Below, in pieces: positions 7,752 to 15,496 of a DNA stretch of 37,409 nucleotides. The stretch spans positions 1 through 37,409 of the forward strand of contig JBBQRG010000026.1 of assembly GCA_038215095.1 (NCBI GenBank), written 5' to 3'. The notes beneath the pieces are model-generated. The model did not search any database, had not been told where the DNA came from, and worked only from the letters and a program-made list of their open reading frames with translations. This DNA comes from DATACN01 sp038215095. Its GTDB lineage: Bacteria; Actinomycetota; Thermoleophilia; Solirubrobacterales; Thermoleophilaceae. A program made the translations under genes and the position numbers. Positions within the stretch are counted from its first letter, which is position 1. Each line of letters begins with the position of its first letter.

Positions 7752-8192
7752 ATGTTGCAGAGGCTGGTCGAACGGACGCATGGCGAAGAGCGGGGGTTCA
7801 CCCTTATCGAGCTCCTCGTTGTGATCCTGATCATCGGCATTCTTGCCGCCATCGCGCTGCCGGCGTTCCTGGGCCAGCGCCAGAAGGGCCAGGACGCCTC
7901 GGCGAAGTCCAACGCCCGCAACCTCGTCTCCCAGGTCGAGTCGTGCTTCGCGGGCTCCCAGACCTACGTCGGCTGCGAGACGTCGCAGGAGGTCACGGAA
8001 GGTGGCCTGACGCTGGGCTCCGGTCTCGGCCAGGCCGAGGTCTCGGGTAACACCGCGACCGGCTACACGGTCGTGGGGCATTCGAAGTCGACCAACAACT
8101 TCACGATCGCGAAGTCCGCAGGAGGGTCGACCATCACCCGAGCCTGCACGTCGACCAGCAAGGGCGCCTGCCCGAGCTCCGGCTCCTGGTAG
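7752..8192 (+). CDS. Major-type type IV pilin, copy 2 (no riboswitch)
   Basis: A 146-residue prepilin, a tandem paralogue of the gene at 7174. ATG 7752 has GAGGAG (7741-7746) 5 nt upstream. The leader ends EERG|FTLIELLVVILIIG with Phe1 and Glu5 conserved. All four Cys and the C-terminal KGACPSSGSW are shared with copy 1, and differences concentrate in the leader and the middle of the globular domain (ETSQEVTEGGLTLGSG against QTSQDVTESGITIGTG). It has its own sigma-28-like promoter but lacks a c-di-GMP aptamer, so the two pilins should respond differently to c-di-GMP. A weak hairpin (8232-8250) follows. Confidence 0.94.
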   Translation: MLQRLVERTHGEERGFTLIELLVVILIIGILAAIALPAFLGQRQKGQDASAKSNARNLVSQVESCFAGSQTYVGCETSQEVTEGGLTLGSGLGQAEVSGNTATGYTVVGHSKSTNNFTIAKSAGGSTITRACTSTSKGACPSSGSW

Positions 8193-8196
8193 GCGC

Positions 8197-8224
8197 TCAA
8201 GGGGCTGGGATCGCCGGCCGATCT
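8197..8224 (+). promoter_or_regulatory. Putative sigma-28-type promoter P5 (pilD)
   Basis: TCAA at 8197-8200, a 16 nt spacer, then GCCGATCT at 8217-8224, starting 5 nt after the pilin 2 stop. The predicted transcript would begin near 8231, directly at a GCGGG/CCCGC hairpin (8232-8236 with 8246-8250). Confidence 0.55.
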
Positions 8225-8271
8225 ACACGAGGCGGGCCGAATCGACCCGCACCCTCCCTTTCCTCTCTGAA

Positions 8272-9036
8272 ATGCCCCAGCTCGCCTCCATCGCCATGGC
8301 CGCCTTCAGCGGCGGCATCCTCGGTAGCTTCCTGAACGTCGTCGCGCACCGGCTGCCGCTGGGCGAGTCACTCTCGAAGCCGCGTTCGCGCTGCACTTCC
8401 TGCGGCACGCAGATCGCCGCGTACGACAACGTGCCGGTGCTCTCATGGCTGGTACTTCGGGGGCGCTGCCGCCACTGCCACATCCCCATCTCCGCGCGCT
8501 ACCCGGCAGTCGAGCTGACTGCCGCCGTGACCTTCGCGGCGATCGTGGCCACGCGCGGCCTCCACGACGACCTGCTGCTCCAGCTGCCGTTCGCGGCTTG
8601 CCTGATCGCCCTGGCGGCGATCGACCTCGACCACCGCATCCTGCCGAACAAGATCGTCTACCCGATGGGGGTGTGGGGAGTGGTGGCCACGGCGCTCGTG
8701 GACACCGGGCACCTCCCGGCGCACCTGATCGCCGGCGCGATCGCTTTCACGGTGCTGCTACTGGTGGTGCTGGCCTATCCGGCCGGTATGGGCATGGGCG
8801 ACGTGAAGCTGGCCGGCGTGATGGGCCTCTATTTGGGCACCGCGGTGGCGCCCGCGATGCTGATGGCGTTCCTGTCGGGCTCGGTGGTCGGCGTGGCCAT
8901 CATGGTGCGCGAGGGCGCCGCCGCGCGCAAGAAGGCCGTGCCCTTCGGCGTCTTCCTCGCGCTTGGCGGAATCGCCGCCGTGCTGGTCGGTCCCGAGCTC
9001 GTCGACCTGTACCAGAGCCACTTCCTGGGGCGCTAG
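8272..9036 (+). CDS. pilD: Prepilin peptidase / N-methyltransferase PilD
   Basis: A 254-residue bifunctional aspartyl peptidase of the cytoplasmic membrane that removes prepilin leaders and methylates the new N-terminus. The N-terminal domain has the GSFLNVVAHRLP motif and two CxxC pairs (Cys41/44 and Cys66/69) for zinc, followed by the peptidase region. The catalytic Asp pair is visible in AAIDLDHRILPN (Asp118/120) and GMGMGDVKL (Asp177, the GxGD signature). Around seven membrane helices follow the family pattern. Its substrates are the five prepilin-like proteins just upstream. ATG 8272 has no clear ribosome binding site, but conserved sequence begins immediately after it. Confidence 0.95.
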   Translation: MPQLASIAMAAFSGGILGSFLNVVAHRLPLGESLSKPRSRCTSCGTQIAAYDNVPVLSWLVLRGRCRHCHIPISARYPAVELTAAVTFAAIVATRGLHDDLLLQLPFAACLIALAAIDLDHRILPNKIVYPMGVWGVVATALVDTGHLPAHLIAGAIAFTVLLLVVLAYPAGMGMGDVKLAGVMGLYLGTAVAPAMLMAFLSGSVVGVAIMVREGAAARKKAVPFGVFLALGGIAAVLVGPELVDLYQSHFLGR

Positions 9037-9070
9037 TGGCCCAACCCTGTCCAGCGTGTCCAATCGGTAG

Positions 9071-9097
9071 TCAAGCCCGGCTCGCAGTTGCCGATAC
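9071..9097 (+). promoter_or_regulatory. Putative sigma-28-type promoter P6 (pilMNO operon)
   Basis: TCAA at 9071-9074, a 15 nt spacer, then GCCGATAC at 9090-9097, a near-consensus site. The predicted start near 9104 leaves a leader of about 15 nt before pilM. Confidence 0.68.
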
Positions 9098-9118
9098 CGG
9101 AAAGACCCTCCCAACTGA

Positions 9119-10051
9119 ATGATGGCTTTCTCCCTCCGAAAGAACTCAAGCGACGGCTCCGTAGGTCTCGACATCGACGGCCGCTATCTAGCGGCCGCCC
9201 AGGTCGACGGCGGACGGGTCGTGCGCGCCGTCAGCCAGGACCTGCCCGAGGGTCTCATGCGCGACGGCGAGGTCGCCGACGGCGAGCAGCTGGTCGCGGC
9301 CCTCAAGGACTTCGTCGGCGACACCGGCCTGCCGCGCAACGTGCGCCTCGGCGTCGCCAACCAGCAGATCGTCGTGCGCGTCGTGGAGTTGCCCCGCATC
9401 GAGAACGACTCGGAGCGCGAGGCCGCGGTTCGCTTCCAGGCCGCCGAGGCCATCGCCATGCCGCTCGACGACGCGGTGCTCGAGCACCAGGTCATCGACT
9501 ACGCCGAGGGCGCCGACGGCAGCCCGCGCATGCAGGTCGTGCTCGTGGCCGCCCGCCGCTCGATGATCGAGCAGCTGACCGCCGCCGTGAAGGAGGCCGG
9601 GCTGAAGGCCGACGGCATCGACCTCGACGCCTTCGCCCTCGTGCGCACGCTGGTACCGCAGGAGGCCGCCGATGGTGACTCCGGCCGCGTCTACTGCCAC
9701 CTCGGCGCGATGACCAACCTTGCCGTCGCGGTCGGCACCACCTGCCTCTTCGCCCGGCCGCTCTCGGCCGTCTGGACTGACGACGACGCCAGCTCCTCGC
9801 TGGCCGACGAGATCCGGCTCTCGATCGACTACTACATGGCTCAGCCCCAGGCGAAGCCGGTCGGCGAGGTCGTGCTGTCGGGTCCCGGCGCGGAGAGCGA
9901 CGTGCTCTACCAGGGCCTCGCGGCCGAGCTCGGCCTTCCCGTCCAGGTGGCGTCGCCCCTCGGGGGGCTGGACGCGTCCGCCGTATCGAGCGACGACGAT
10001 CCGTACCGCTACACCGTGGCGGCCGGCCTCTCGCTGGGAGCTGCGGCGTGA
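9119..10051 (+). CDS. pilM: Type IV pilus assembly protein PilM
   Basis: A 310-residue actin-like cytoplasmic protein that binds the N-terminal tail of PilN and links the PilN/PilO alignment complex to the pilus motors. The SSDGSVGLDIDGRYLAAAQ segment is the phosphate-1 loop of the actin/FtsA fold. EREAAVRFQAAEAIAMPLDD and the later CHLGAMTNLAVAVG and EVVLSGPGAESD segments follow the PilM pattern. Two adjacent ATGs (9119, 9122) are possible starts. It is the first gene of a four-gene operon with 4 nt overlaps (pilM-pilN-pilO-PilP-like) behind promoter P6. Confidence 0.93.
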   Translation: MMAFSLRKNSSDGSVGLDIDGRYLAAAQVDGGRVVRAVSQDLPEGLMRDGEVADGEQLVAALKDFVGDTGLPRNVRLGVANQQIVVRVVELPRIENDSEREAAVRFQAAEAIAMPLDDAVLEHQVIDYAEGADGSPRMQVVLVAARRSMIEQLTAAVKEAGLKADGIDLDAFALVRTLVPQEAADGDSGRVYCHLGAMTNLAVAVGTTCLFARPLSAVWTDDDASSSLADEIRLSIDYYMAQPQAKPVGEVVLSGPGAESDVLYQGLAAELGLPVQVASPLGGLDASAVSSDDDPYRYTVAAGLSLGAAA

Positions 10052-10734
10052 GGCCAGTCAATCTTCTTCCGGACGGCCAGCGCCGTCGCCCGAGCACCGG
10101 CGCCGCCGGCAACCGCTCCTACATCGCGCTCGGCGTGCTCGCTGCGCTCGTCCTGATGGTCGCCGGCCTCGTGCTGACCTCGAACCAGACGAACGCGCGC
10201 AAGAGCCAGGCCGCCGCCGCCAAGCAGAACGCCGACCAGCTCGAGGCCCAGGCCAGCTCGCTCGGCGCCTTCACGAACTTCGCCGGCGTCAAGGAGACCC
10301 GGCTCTCCTCCGTCAAGACCGTCGCCGGCACCCGCTTCGACTGGGAGCGCATGATGCGCGAGATGTCCCGGGTCATCCCGAAGGGCAGCTGGCTCACCAC
10401 GGTGGACGCCTCCACCAGCGGCGCCACGGGTGACAACGCCTCGTCCTCGACCCAGACCGGTACGAGCGTCGGCGCGCCGGCCGCCAACCTCGTGGGCTGC
10501 ACCGCCAAGCAGCCGGAGGTGGCCAAGATGATGGTCCGCCTGCGCCAGATGCACCGCGTCGAGGACGTCAAATTGAACCAGTCCTCCAAGGGCACGCAGG
10601 GCAGCGACGCGAACGGCGCCGGCTGCGGCTCGCGCTACCAGTTCGACGTGACGGTGAGCTTCAGCGCGACCCCGCCGAAGGAGCAGCCGCGCGGCTCGAA
10701 CAGCGTGCCGGCCTCGCTCGGAGGTGGGTCATGA
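10048..10734 (+). CDS. pilN: Type IV pilus alignment protein PilN
   Basis: A 228-residue bitopic membrane protein. The short cytoplasmic N-terminus begins RPVNLLPDG, matching the INLLP motif that inserts into PilM. One membrane helix (residues about 27-48, ending LVLTSNQ) follows, then a coiled coil (ARKSQAAAAKQNADQLEAQ) and a periplasmic ferredoxin-like domain with WERMMREMSRVIPKGSWLTTV. Start GTG 10048 overlaps the pilM stop (GTGA). PilN forms heterodimers with PilO. Two Cys in the periplasmic domain (VGCTAK and GAGCGS) could form a disulfide. Confidence 0.93.
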   Translation: MRPVNLLPDGQRRRPSTGAAGNRSYIALGVLAALVLMVAGLVLTSNQTNARKSQAAAAKQNADQLEAQASSLGAFTNFAGVKETRLSSVKTVAGTRFDWERMMREMSRVIPKGSWLTTVDASTSGATGDNASSSTQTGTSVGAPAANLVGCTAKQPEVAKMMVRLRQMHRVEDVKLNQSSKGTQGSDANGAGCGSRYQFDVTVSFSATPPKEQPRGSNSVPASLGGGS

Positions 10735-11705
10735 GCAACATGACCGGCCGCGATCGGAAGATCCTCCTCAGCGTCATCCCGCTGGTGCTGCTGCTGGCGT
10801 ACTACTTCCTGCTCTTCTCGCCGCGGCGTGAGGAGGCCACCAAGGCCTCCAAGGACCTGAGCGCGCAGCAGAAGCGCGTATCGGACGCGCAGGCAAAGGT
10901 CACCGACGCAACCGCCTCCAAGACCACCTTCGCCTCCGACTACACGCAGATGGTGCGCCTCGGCAAGGCGATTCCCTCGAAGATCGACATGCCGAGCCTG
11001 CTCGTGCAGCTCGACCAGGCCTCCGGCGGAACGGGCATCCAGTTCACGAAGATCGCCACCGGCGCGCGTGACGCCGGCGCCACGCCGCCCGCGGCGACCG
11101 ACAGCAGTCCCTCCACCGGGGGCACGAGCGGCAACGGCACCAATGGCCAGCCCGCCTCGGCCGCCGGCGGCGCGCAGGCCCAGACCGGCCCGGGCAAGGC
11201 CGCCGAGAACGCCAACAACACGGCCGCGAGCTCGAACAAGAGCGCCGCGAGCGCCAGCTCGACCGCGGACTCCAAGGCGAGCGGCAGCAGCGGCTCGTCG
11301 GGCTCGACGAGCACGAGCACGAGCGGCGCGGCCCCCGCGAGCAGCTCTCCTCCGCCCGGCCTGGAGACGGTGCCGCTCGACCTCGAGTTCGAGGGCAACT
11401 TCTTCAACCTGGCCAACTTCTTCCACAAGCTCAAGCGGATGGTCTACGTGAAGGGCAACAACGTTGCGGTCAGCGGACGGCTCTTGACGGTCGACAGCAT
11501 CAAGTACTCGAGCGATCCCGACCTCTTCCCGAAGATCAAGGCCGAGATCAAGGCCACCGTGTTCCTCTCGCCGCTGACCCAGGGCACCACCGCGGGCGCG
11601 AGCCCGTCGGGCCCGGCGGCGCCGTCGACCACGCCGGCAGCGGCTCCCCCGGGGACGTCCGCGCCCCCGGCGGCCACCGCTACCCCAATCGGAGCTCAGC
11701 GATGA
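10731..11705 (+). CDS. pilO: Type IV pilus alignment protein PilO with long low-complexity insert
   Basis: A 324-residue bitopic protein and PilN partner. ATG 10731 overlaps the pilN stop by 4 nt. After a short cytoplasmic stretch comes one membrane helix (ILLSVIPLVLLLAYYFLLF), a coiled coil, and the first half of the periplasmic domain (PSLLVQLDQASGGTGIQFTK). Residues about 110-210 are almost entirely Ala, Ser, Thr, Gly, Asn and Pro. The typical PilO beta-alpha fold then resumes (VPLDLEFEGNFFNLANFFHK) and ends in a second low-complexity Pro/Ala tail. The roughly 100-residue disordered insert is absent from well-studied PilO proteins and may help span a thick actinobacterial wall. Confidence 0.9.
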   Translation: MSNMTGRDRKILLSVIPLVLLLAYYFLLFSPRREEATKASKDLSAQQKRVSDAQAKVTDATASKTTFASDYTQMVRLGKAIPSKIDMPSLLVQLDQASGGTGIQFTKIATGARDAGATPPAATDSSPSTGGTSGNGTNGQPASAAGGAQAQTGPGKAAENANNTAASSNKSAASASSTADSKASGSSGSSGSTSTSTSGAAPASSSPPPGLETVPLDLEFEGNFFNLANFFHKLKRMVYVKGNNVAVSGRLLTVDSIKYSSDPDLFPKIKAEIKATVFLSPLTQGTTAGASPSGPAAPSTTPAAAPPGTSAPPAATATPIGAQR

Positions 11706-12682
11706 GGGTCTTCCTCGAGGATCTCTGGCAGGACCTGCGCGAGAAGCGCCTGTGGCCCGTGGCGGTTGCGCTGGTGCTCGCCCTCGTGGCGGTGCCCGTG
11801 CTGCTCAAGAAGCCCTTCGAGACGCCGCCGCCGGCACCTGCCGTGGCGCAGTCCGCGGCCGACCAGAGCCTGCAGCACCAGGCCAAGGTCGTGCTGGCGA
11901 ACCAGGACTCCAACGGCTCGCGGCTCAACCTCTTCAACTCGAGCGACCCCTTCAGGTCGCCCGCCGGCGCGCGCAAGAAGACCGACAACGGCGTCACCTC
12001 CGCCAGCGGCGGCGGGCTGGCCAACCCGGTCGGCCAGAGCGCGGGCACCGGCGCCAGCGGCGGCGGCTCGCTCGGCGGCGGCGGCGGTTCGCTGACCCCG
12101 AGCACGGGTACGGGTGGCGGCGGCTTCAGCGGCGGTGGCACCACGGGCGGCGGGTCGATCCCGAAGTCCAAGACGAAGGTCACGAAGTTCACCTACGTGA
12201 TCGACGTCACCTACAAGCACAACGGCCACACCCGCAAGGAGAAGGGCATGACCGCGCTGGAGATGCTGCCGAACTCGACCTCGCCCCTGTTGGTGTTCCT
12301 GGGCGTCGACTCGAAGGCCACCAACGCCGTCTTCATCGTCGACTCGAGCCTCAAGCCCGCCCCACTGGGCGAGGGCAAGTGCAAGCCGAGCGATGACAAC
12401 TGCAACTTCCTGTACCTCGGAGCTGGCAACCAGGAGGTCTTCACCACCTCGGACGGGCAGACCTATTCGCTGCAGATCGACGGGATCCGCCGCGTGCAGG
12501 TGAAGTCCAAGTCCGCGAAGGCGAGCTCAAAGAAGCGCAAGGCAGAGGCGAAGAAGTCCGCTGCGGGCACGAGCAACGACAAGCTGGTCGGCTCGTCCCA
12601 GCCGAAGAAGCCCCCGCACCGCTTCGTGCCGCCTGTGCTGCTCGATCTGGTGACCGTGTCCAGCGACGGAGCCCGGAACTAA
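11702..12682 (+). CDS. Membrane-anchored pilus-operon protein in the PilP position
   Basis: A 326-residue protein starting at ATG 11702, which overlaps the pilO stop by 4 nt. One membrane helix near the N-terminus (RLWPVAVALVLALVAVPVLL) is followed by an exported region with SSDPFRSP, reminiscent of the DPF motif by which PilP and related C-ring-type proteins bind partners. A Gly/Ser-rich linker (residues about 98-155) leads to a conserved-looking globular domain (YVIDVTYKHNGHTRKEKG, then SPLLVFLGVDSKATNAVFIV, with two Cys). The C-terminus is Lys-rich. Sequence similarity to proteobacterial PilP is not evident to me; the assignment rests on position, topology and the DPF-like motif. Confidence 0.75.
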   Translation: MRVFLEDLWQDLREKRLWPVAVALVLALVAVPVLLKKPFETPPPAPAVAQSAADQSLQHQAKVVLANQDSNGSRLNLFNSSDPFRSPAGARKKTDNGVTSASGGGLANPVGQSAGTGASGGGSLGGGGGSLTPSTGTGGGGFSGGGTTGGGSIPKSKTKVTKFTYVIDVTYKHNGHTRKEKGMTALEMLPNSTSPLLVFLGVDSKATNAVFIVDSSLKPAPLGEGKCKPSDDNCNFLYLGAGNQEVFTTSDGQTYSLQIDGIRRVQVKSKSAKASSKKRKAEAKKSAAGTSNDKLVGSSQPKKPPHRFVPPVLLDLVTVSSDGARN

Positions 12683-12705
12683 AGGCCGGCCCGGCCCGCC
12701 GATAA
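12680..12705 (+). promoter_or_regulatory. Putative sigma-28-type promoter P7 (IPT/calcium-repeat protein)
   Basis: TAAA at 12680-12683 (overlapping the preceding stop), a 14 nt spacer, then GCCGATAA at 12698-12705, an exact match to the textbook FliA -10 element. The predicted start at about 12712 is very close to the ATG. Confidence 0.72.
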
Positions 12706-12717
12706 CAAGGAATGCCC

Positions 12718-14274
12718 ATGCACCCTCGCCTCGCCCCACGCTTCCTGCTGCTCGCCGCGCTGCTCCTGCTGGTGGCGGCCCCCGCCGCGTCCGCGGCCTC
12801 CAAGGCGCCTTCGATCACGAAGGTCTCGCCGATGCGCGTGAAGGTGGGCTCCACGCTCACGATCAAGGGCAAGAACTTCAGCTCCTCGCGGACCCGCAAC
12901 ACCATCTTCTTCCGCGGCTCTGGCGGCACCACCGCCTTCGCGAAGCCCGGCAAGGCCAGTCGCACCAAGCTCGTCATCAAGGTGCCGGGCTCCGTGGGCA
13001 AGCTGCTCAAGCGCAGCAGCGGCAAGGCGCTCTCCACGCGGCTGAAGATCCGCGTGCTCACCTCCAAGTTCAGCAAGTACACCTCTTCGCGCCTGTCGCC
13101 GGTCGTGACCGGCACGGGCGTGCCCTCGAACCGCGCGCCCTCGAGCGGCGGCGGCTCGGGTGGCTCCGGCGGCTCCGGTGGATCGGGCCCCTCGGTCGGG
13201 GCACCGACCTGCACCGGCACCGACCCTGACGGCGACCTGCTCTCGACTGCGACCGAGCAGGCGATCCACACCAATCCGTGCAACGCCGACACCGACGGCG
13301 ACGGCGTCTCCGACGGCTACGAGTACCAGTCGGCGCGCGACCTGAACGACGACGAGAGCCAGAACCCGAACGCCTACGCCCCTTACCCGGGCAAGCGTCC
13401 CTACGCCAACCCGCTCGATCCGACGGACGCAAACACGGACCGCGACGGCGACTCGCTGACACTGATGCAGGAGTACATCCTTTGGAACTACACGGTCACG
13501 AACGGCGCCACCCGCACGCTCTCCCCGCTGACCTACTCGGACGGCGAGCAGTACTCGATCGCCAACCGCGACGGCAGCGGCCACCGCGTGCCGAGCCTCG
13601 CGGCCGCCGGCTACTCGAAGCAGACGAGCTTCCTCAACTGGGCCAGCGCCAACGGCTACCGCAACGTCGACCTCGTGGACAGCGCCCCCTGGTACTCGGG
13701 CAGCTCGAGGAACAGCTACGGCCTGCTCGACTTCAACCGTGACGGCACCGAGTCGTCAACGACCCAGCCCGGCTACTTCCTGCCGGAAACGACCTACTAC
13801 GACTTCAACCAGGACGGCGTGCTGTCCGACGACGAGCGCGACGAGGACGGCGACGGCCTCACCAACTTCGACGAGGCCCGCGGCCGCATGCTGCCGGGCT
13901 ACTGGAGCTCGTGCTACCAGGGCGAGGCGGCCTACAACGTCGCCTACGCCGGCACCGACCCGACCGACCCGGACACGGACGGCGACGGCATCCGCGACGG
14001 AGCCGACGACCAGGACCACGACGACGTGCCGAACATCATGGAGCTCAGCCGCAACGCGGCCTCCGGCACGAACGACACGGGCACCAGGGCGTGCACCCCC
14101 GCCGAGGGCCTGCCGACCTTCCCGGATCCGAATCACGCGGGCGTGTACGGCCGGGTGAACCCGTTCAACCCCTGCCTGCCGGCCACCTTCTCGCGCACCT
14201 GCACGCGCCACCCGGGCTTCGACGGGACACCCGCTCCGTTCGACGGCTCGACCGACTACTACTCGCTCAACTAG
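12718..14274 (+). CDS. Secreted IPT/TIG-domain protein with calcium-binding repeats
   Basis: A 518-residue exported protein. ATG 12718 is preferred over ATG 12712 because AAGGA (12707-12711) is 6 nt from the former and adjacent to the latter. Residues 1-26 form a signal peptide ending ASA. Residues about 30-135 resemble an IPT/TIG immunoglobulin-like domain (PSITKVSPMRVKVGSTLTIKG). A Gly/Ser-rich linker near residues 140-160 leads to a long region with several DxDxDG calcium loops of thrombospondin type-3 or EF-hand type (DTDGDGVSD, DFNRDG, DFNQDGVLSDDERDEDGDG, DPDTDGDGIRDG). It could be a calcium-dependent adhesin or pilus-associated protein. It ends the locus and has its own sigma-28-like promoter. 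Confidence 0.82.
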   Translation: MHPRLAPRFLLLAALLLLVAAPAASAASKAPSITKVSPMRVKVGSTLTIKGKNFSSSRTRNTIFFRGSGGTTAFAKPGKASRTKLVIKVPGSVGKLLKRSSGKALSTRLKIRVLTSKFSKYTSSRLSPVVTGTGVPSNRAPSSGGGSGGSGGSGGSGPSVGAPTCTGTDPDGDLLSTATEQAIHTNPCNADTDGDGVSDGYEYQSARDLNDDESQNPNAYAPYPGKRPYANPLDPTDANTDRDGDSLTLMQEYILWNYTVTNGATRTLSPLTYSDGEQYSIANRDGSGHRVPSLAAAGYSKQTSFLNWASANGYRNVDLVDSAPWYSGSSRNSYGLLDFNRDGTESSTTQPGYFLPETTYYDFNQDGVLSDDERDEDGDGLTNFDEARGRMLPGYWSSCYQGEAAYNVAYAGTDPTDPDTDGDGIRDGADDQDHDDVPNIMELSRNAASGTNDTGTRACTPAEGLPTFPDPNHAGVYGRVNPFNPCLPATFSRTCTRHPGFDGTPAPFDGSTDYYSLN

Positions 14275-14332
14275 GCAGGGCCTGGCTTTCCGGGCGGCGG
14301 CGCCCTGCCCGCTGGGTAGGGTGTTTGCGGCC

Positions 14333-15496
14333 ATGGCGCTGCGCTTCACAACAGCGGGCGAGTCGCACGGCCCCGGCCTCGTAGCCGTGGTCGAGGGGCT
14401 GCCCGCGGGCCTCGAGCTGACCCCCGAGGAGATCGACCGCGACATGGCGCGGCGCCAGCTCGGGCACGGCCGCGGCGGGCGCATGAAGATCGAGAAGGAC
14501 CGCGCGGAGGTCACGGCAGGCGTGCGCCACGGGCGCACACTGGGCAGCCCGGTTGCGCTCAGGGTCGAGAACCGTGACTTCGCCAACTGGGAAGAGCGGA
14601 TGAACCCCTGGCCGGTTGACGCCGAGGTCGCTGAGGTGCACCTGCCGCGCCCAGGCCACGCCGACCTGGCAGGCATCCAGAAGTACGGCTTCACGGACGT
14701 GCGCAACGTGCTCGAGCGCGCCAGCGCGCGCGAGACCGCCGCGCGGGTGGCCGCCGGCTCGCTGGCGAAAGCGCTGCTGCGCGAGCTAGGGGTGACAGTG
14801 CTGAGCCACGTGCTTTCGATCGGGACCGTGCAGGCGCCTGAGGCGGACGGGCTCGGGCCCGCCGACTTCGAGGGCGTGGACGAGTCGCCCGTGCGCTGCC
14901 TGGACGCCGCGGCGAGCGAGGCGATGGTGGCCGAGATCGACGCCGCCCGCAAGGCGAACGAGTCGCTCGGCGGGGTCTTTGAGGTGCGCGTCTTCGGGCT
15001 CGTGCCGGGGATCGGCTCGCACGTGTCGTGGGAGGAGCGCCTGGACGGCCGGCTGGCGCAGGCGATCCTCTCGATCCAGGCTATGAAGGGCGTGGGCATC
15101 GGCGACGGCTTCGACCTTGCCGGCCGCGTCGGCTCGCAGGCGCACGACGAGATCTTCTGGTCGGAGGAGGGCGGCTACCAGCGCGAGACCAACCGCGCGG
15201 GCGGAATCGAGGGCGGCATGAGCACGGGCGAGCCGCTGGTGGTGAGGGGCGCGATGAAGCCGCTGCCCACGCTCACGAAGCCGCTGCGCTCGGTGGACAC
15301 CGAGACCAAGGAGCCCGCCGCCGCGCTGCGCGAGCGCACCGACTCGTGCACGGTGCCGGCCGCCGGGGTGGTGGGGGAGGCCATGGTGGCGCTGGTGCTC
15401 GCGGACGGCTACCTGGCCAAGCTCGGCGGCGACCACATCGACGACGTGCGCGCCGCCCTCGACCACTACCGGGAGCGCATCTCGTGGAGGCGTTGA
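14333..15496 (+). CDS. aroC: Chorismate synthase
   Basis: A 387-residue enzyme that converts 5-enolpyruvylshikimate-3-phosphate to chorismate, the last shikimate-pathway step, using reduced FMN. ATG 14333 gives MALRFTTAGESHG, the conserved family start; the frame extends to GTG 14321 without support. Signatures are visible: GESHGPGL near the N-terminus, RQLGHGRGGRMKIEKD, SARETAARVAAG, IEGGMSTGEPLVVRG and RTDSCTVPAAGVVGE. Full length for the family. It is the first gene of an aro operon whose next gene starts 13 nt before this stop. Confidence 0.97.
   Translation: MALRFTTAGESHGPGLVAVVEGLPAGLELTPEEIDRDMARRQLGHGRGGRMKIEKDRAEVTAGVRHGRTLGSPVALRVENRDFANWEERMNPWPVDAEVAEVHLPRPGHADLAGIQKYGFTDVRNVLERASARETAARVAAGSLAKALLRELGVTVLSHVLSIGTVQAPEADGLGPADFEGVDESPVRCLDAAASEAMVAEIDAARKANESLGGVFEVRVFGLVPGIGSHVSWEERLDGRLAQAILSIQAMKGVGIGDGFDLAGRVGSQAHDEIFWSEEGGYQRETNRAGGIEGGMSTGEPLVVRGAMKPLPTLTKPLRSVDTETKEPAAALRERTDSCTVPAAGVVGEAMVALVLADGYLAKLGGDHIDDVRAALDHYRERISWRR

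Noticed and set aside
8232..8250. Hairpin GCGGG/CCCGC after pilin 2 as an intrinsic terminator
   Set aside because: The stem is short with a mismatch and the following sequence is C/T mixed. It lies at the predicted pilD transcript start, so it is more likely a leader structure or chance.
14274..14309. Inverted repeat GGCAGGGC/GCCCTGCC after the IPT-protein gene as a terminator
   Set aside because: The 8 bp arms are separated by 20 nt and no T tract follows, so an intrinsic terminator is not supported.
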